This document shows positions 61,932 to 64,000 of a stretch of 64,000 bases of DNA, in pieces. How positions within the stretch are numbered: position 1 is the first letter of the stretch; the number at the start of each line of letters is the position of its first letter. The DNA is taken from positions 122,001-186,000 of the forward strand of contig NC_009420.2 in the NCBI RefSeq assembly GCF_000002875.2, written 5' to 3'. The translations under genes were made by a program, and so were the position numbers. The stretch comes from Leishmania infantum JPCM5. Its lineage: Eukaryota; Euglenozoa; Kinetoplastea; Trypanosomatida; Trypanosomatidae. Below the pieces are notes generated by a model that saw only the letters and a program-made list of their open reading frames with translations, searched no databases and was not told the origin of the DNA.

Positions 61932-62829
61932 TGGTGAGCGAAGGCGGACGGCGCCTGCAGTGCTGCAGTTGAAACTTGATGATCACATTCTTCACCGAAA
62001 TGACTGCCACAACGCCCGCGTCGAAGCTGACGCACCGTTACACATGCTGATGAAGCAGCGGTGCCTGTGCGCGCCCGTCTGCGCAGCAGTCCGCTGCTGA
62101 GGTGCGTGGCCGTGCAGTTGGGACGTGCGTTGCCATGCGTTGAGTGCTGCACGTGCCATTTTCCCCTCTCTCTGCGAGTACCTAGCTGGTGTGCGTGGCG
62201 GCGACCTCACGAGCAGAGCGGATGGACTCGCCACTGCCACCTCTCTACTGGAGGGTTGCGGAGAGGCTGTGCGTACCGTGTGTACCTGCGTGCTTCTTGC
62301 CGCGGTCCCTCTCGTTTCTGTGCTTCTTATTTCCTTGCTCCCATCCCTCGCTCCACATTCTGTTTTCTCTCTGTCTCCTTGGCATGTAACGCACTTTGGC
62401 CGTGCAACGAACGACTACACACGACGATGCACGACCGCGCTGTAACTCACCGACATCGCCTGTACCCAAGTATCGCCATCATCGCCGCACCTACGAAAAG
62501 GCAGGAAGGATACGTCACGCAGTGAAGGCAACAGCGGAGAGATCAGTCGGCAAACTTTCTCTCTCGTAGACGGCTGTTTGCTGGACTTCCGTAGCACGAT
62601 CACGGCCGCCACGCCCCCAACCTGCTCTAAGTGCGGCAGTTAGTGCAGCAGAAGTCGAAGCTCCCTGTTTAGAAGGCAGCGGACGAGTGTGCAAGCGCGT
62701 GTCTGCACGCAGAGCTGAGCCCCTCTTCTTTGTTGCTTGTGTGCGTGTTGAGGCCTTTCTCTCGGAGAAGCACAGAACCGCAGTGGCGGATACAGGGGCG
62801 CACCACCTCTACATTAGCGAGTCAGGGCA
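61932..62829. other. Intergenic/UTR region
   Basis: No gene is seen. It holds the 3'UTR of the DUF3592-like gene and a pyrimidine-rich 5' flank for RNase H2A. Confidence 0.6.
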
Positions 62830-63780
62830 ATGACGGATACGCCATCTACTCTCAGTGCGCGGCCGTCAACGAGACCCAGCGGCGCGAAGCGCCCGCGCGA
62901 GTCGCTAATCGAGTTCCGTGTGAAGGATATCATGGAGTCGCTTGGCGTGAGCGAGGATTACTTGGTATTGGGCATCGGCGAGGCAGGCCGAGGTTCCGTC
63001 ATCGGCCCCATTTTCTACACCGGCGCTGTCATTTCGCTGGGTGAGCACGACGACCTTGTGCGGTTGTGTCACGTGGCAGACAGTAAAACGCTCGATGAGC
63101 GACGCCGACTCGCCTCCCTGCAGCAGCTGCGCCTGCTCAAGACGTTCCGCTCTTTCACTGTGTGCGTCTCTCCCGAGGAAATCTCGAAGACCATAACAGG
63201 CCGCAGCGGCCGCAACTTGAATACGCTGAGCCACGAGACAGCCATTCAAATTATCTCCAAGGCAACGCTGGCCTCCGCTGGCAAGCTCTGCGCCGCGTAC
63301 GTAGGCACTGCCGGTCCACCTGCGACGTACCAGGAACGCCTGGCTGGCCGTTTTCCTCACCTGCGTGTAACCGTTGCAAAGAAGGCCGACTCGCAGTTCC
63401 CAATTGTGTCTGCGGCGTCTATCGTTGCCAAGACGACGCGAGACACCGCCATCGAGGCGCTCGGAGAGAACATAGGCAGCAGGTGCCCCAGTGATCCTCG
63501 CACGATGGAGCGTCTGCGGTCGCACGTGCATCGCTTTTTCGTTTTCCCACACGCCTACGACTTTGTGCGGCACTCGCGGGAGCCTGTCGTACAGCTTGCC
63601 AACGGCCCGGCGGTGTGCGTGCCCGTGGCGTTCGAACAGGTTCTAGAGAAGGCGAGACAGCAAGGGCGCGGCGGCGACAGCCGGCAGCAGAAGCTCAGCT
63701 TCGCGAAGCCCCCACGGAAGCGGCACAAGGTGTACACTCACTTGCTGAAACTCAGATACCCAACCAGCTTGGTGGAGTAG
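62830..63780 (+). CDS. RNASEH2A: Ribonuclease H2 subunit A family protein with altered catalytic residues
   Basis: The ATG is at 62830, the TAG at 63778-63780, and the product is 316 aa. RNase H2 cleaves RNA in RNA-DNA hybrids and starts removal of single ribonucleotides from DNA. The type II fold is clear: VLGIGEAGRGSVIGP (motif I), HVADSKTLDERRR (DSK), NLNTLSHETAIQII, a strand ending AYVGTAGPPATYQERL (motif with catalytic Asp in homologues), VAKKADSQFPIVSAASIVAK (Asp187), and CPSDPRT. In the family the acidic set is Asp-Glu of 'G.DEAGRG', Asp of 'VDTVG' and Asp of 'KAD'. Here the first is Gly50 (GGC, 62977-62979) and the second Gly159 (GGC, 63304-63306), with Glu51 and Asp187 kept. Activity is therefore doubtful. 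The eukaryotic-type wording (NLNTLS, ATYQ.RL) separates it from bacterial RNase HII. The C-terminus (QQKLSFAKP) resembles a PCNA-binding PIP box (Q..L.F). Confidence 0.92.
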   Translation: MTDTPSTLSARPSTRPSGAKRPRESLIEFRVKDIMESLGVSEDYLVLGIGEAGRGSVIGPIFYTGAVISLGEHDDLVRLCHVADSKTLDERRRLASLQQLRLLKTFRSFTVCVSPEEISKTITGRSGRNLNTLSHETAIQIISKATLASAGKLCAAYVGTAGPPATYQERLAGRFPHLRVTVAKKADSQFPIVSAASIVAKTTRDTAIEALGENIGSRCPSDPRTMERLRSHVHRFFVFPHAYDFVRHSREPVVQLANGPAVCVPVAFEQVLEKARQQGRGGDSRQQKLSFAKPPRKRHKVYTHLLKLRYPTSLVE

Positions 63781-64000
63781 GCAGCTGAGTCGGGTGGGGC
63801 AGTGGGCAGCACCCAGAGTTGCCACCGCTCCGCCCTACTTGCTTTCGATGTGTGCTCTACAGGGCCACACCACGCACAGGCCTGCACGGGTGCACAAGGG
63901 ACACCATCTTCAGTAGAGACAGATGCGCAAGACCTAGCCGCACACGCACCATAGACGTGCTTTGATATTCTATACACTATCGTCGTGCGTTGCTTGGGCC
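63781..64000. other. 3'UTR/intergenic to window end
   Basis: No gene is seen in the last 220 bases. It is probably the start of the RNase H2A 3'UTR. Confidence 0.6.

Noticed and set aside
1..64000. CRISPR arrays, bacterial operons, riboswitches, attachment sites
   Set aside because: No direct-repeat/spacer pattern was seen, and the gene content is eukaryotic trypanosomatid. Apparent short repeats are all simple-sequence microsatellites.

Overview
The window is a stretch of trypanosomatid nuclear chromosome, almost certainly from Leishmania or a very close relative. The reasons are intron-free genes in two long same-strand arrays, long polypyrimidine tracts ahead of ORFs (spliced-leader acceptor sites), GC-rich third codon positions, trypanosomatid-specific genes (CRK3, an EIF4E5-like cap-binding protein, a ubiquitin-like/S27a fusion), and a GC-rich 3'UTR segment that looks like a Leishmania SIDER2 retroposon. 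From memory, CRK3, EIF4E5 and S27a lie close together near one end of L. major chromosome 36, so the window is probably the syntenic region. No alignment was run.

Layout: 24 protein genes in two divergent polycistronic units. From about 1 to 29.6 kb all 11 genes are on the minus strand. Reading left to right they are: a mitochondrial helical-repeat protein cut by the window edge, a low-complexity protein, VPS45, a Dus2-type tRNA dihydrouridine synthase, a COX5B-like mitochondrial zinc protein, a C2HC zinc-finger protein, a TPR-DnaJ cochaperone, a double-length mitochondrial carrier, a GAF-like/coiled-coil protein, a PP2C phosphatase and SmD3. From about 30.7 kb to the right end all 13 genes are on the plus strand: a one-TM protein, ubiquilin/Dsk2, CRK3, a coiled-coil protein, mitochondrial EF-G, an acylated WD40 protein, a CAP-Gly/CRAL-TRIO protein, an EIF4E5-like protein, a ubiquitin-like/S27a fusion, a J-domain protein, F1-ATPase epsilon, a DUF3592-like membrane protein and RNase H2 subunit A.

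The roughly 1.1 kb gap between SmD3 and the one-TM gene (29.6-30.7 kb) is a divergent strand-switch region, the expected Pol II start zone. It holds several G-tracts. Strand composition flips across it: left intergenic regions are purine-rich on the plus strand, right ones pyrimidine-rich. Flanking genes use noticeably more A/T-ending codons than genes farther out.

The genes do not form one pathway, as is normal in trypanosomatids, where neighbours are co-transcribed but controlled after transcription. Many serve general housekeeping: splicing (SmD3), tRNA modification, translation, chaperones and protein turnover, mitochondrial energy metabolism, vesicle traffic, cell cycle and genome maintenance. 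The most unusual items are the six-repeat mitochondrial carrier, an RNase H2A in which two catalytic aspartates read as glycine, the CAP-Gly/SEC14 fusion, the FUBI-like S27a leader and the SIDER2-like element. The supplied ORFs use GTG/TTG starts; all starts given here were moved to an ATG read in the sequence.
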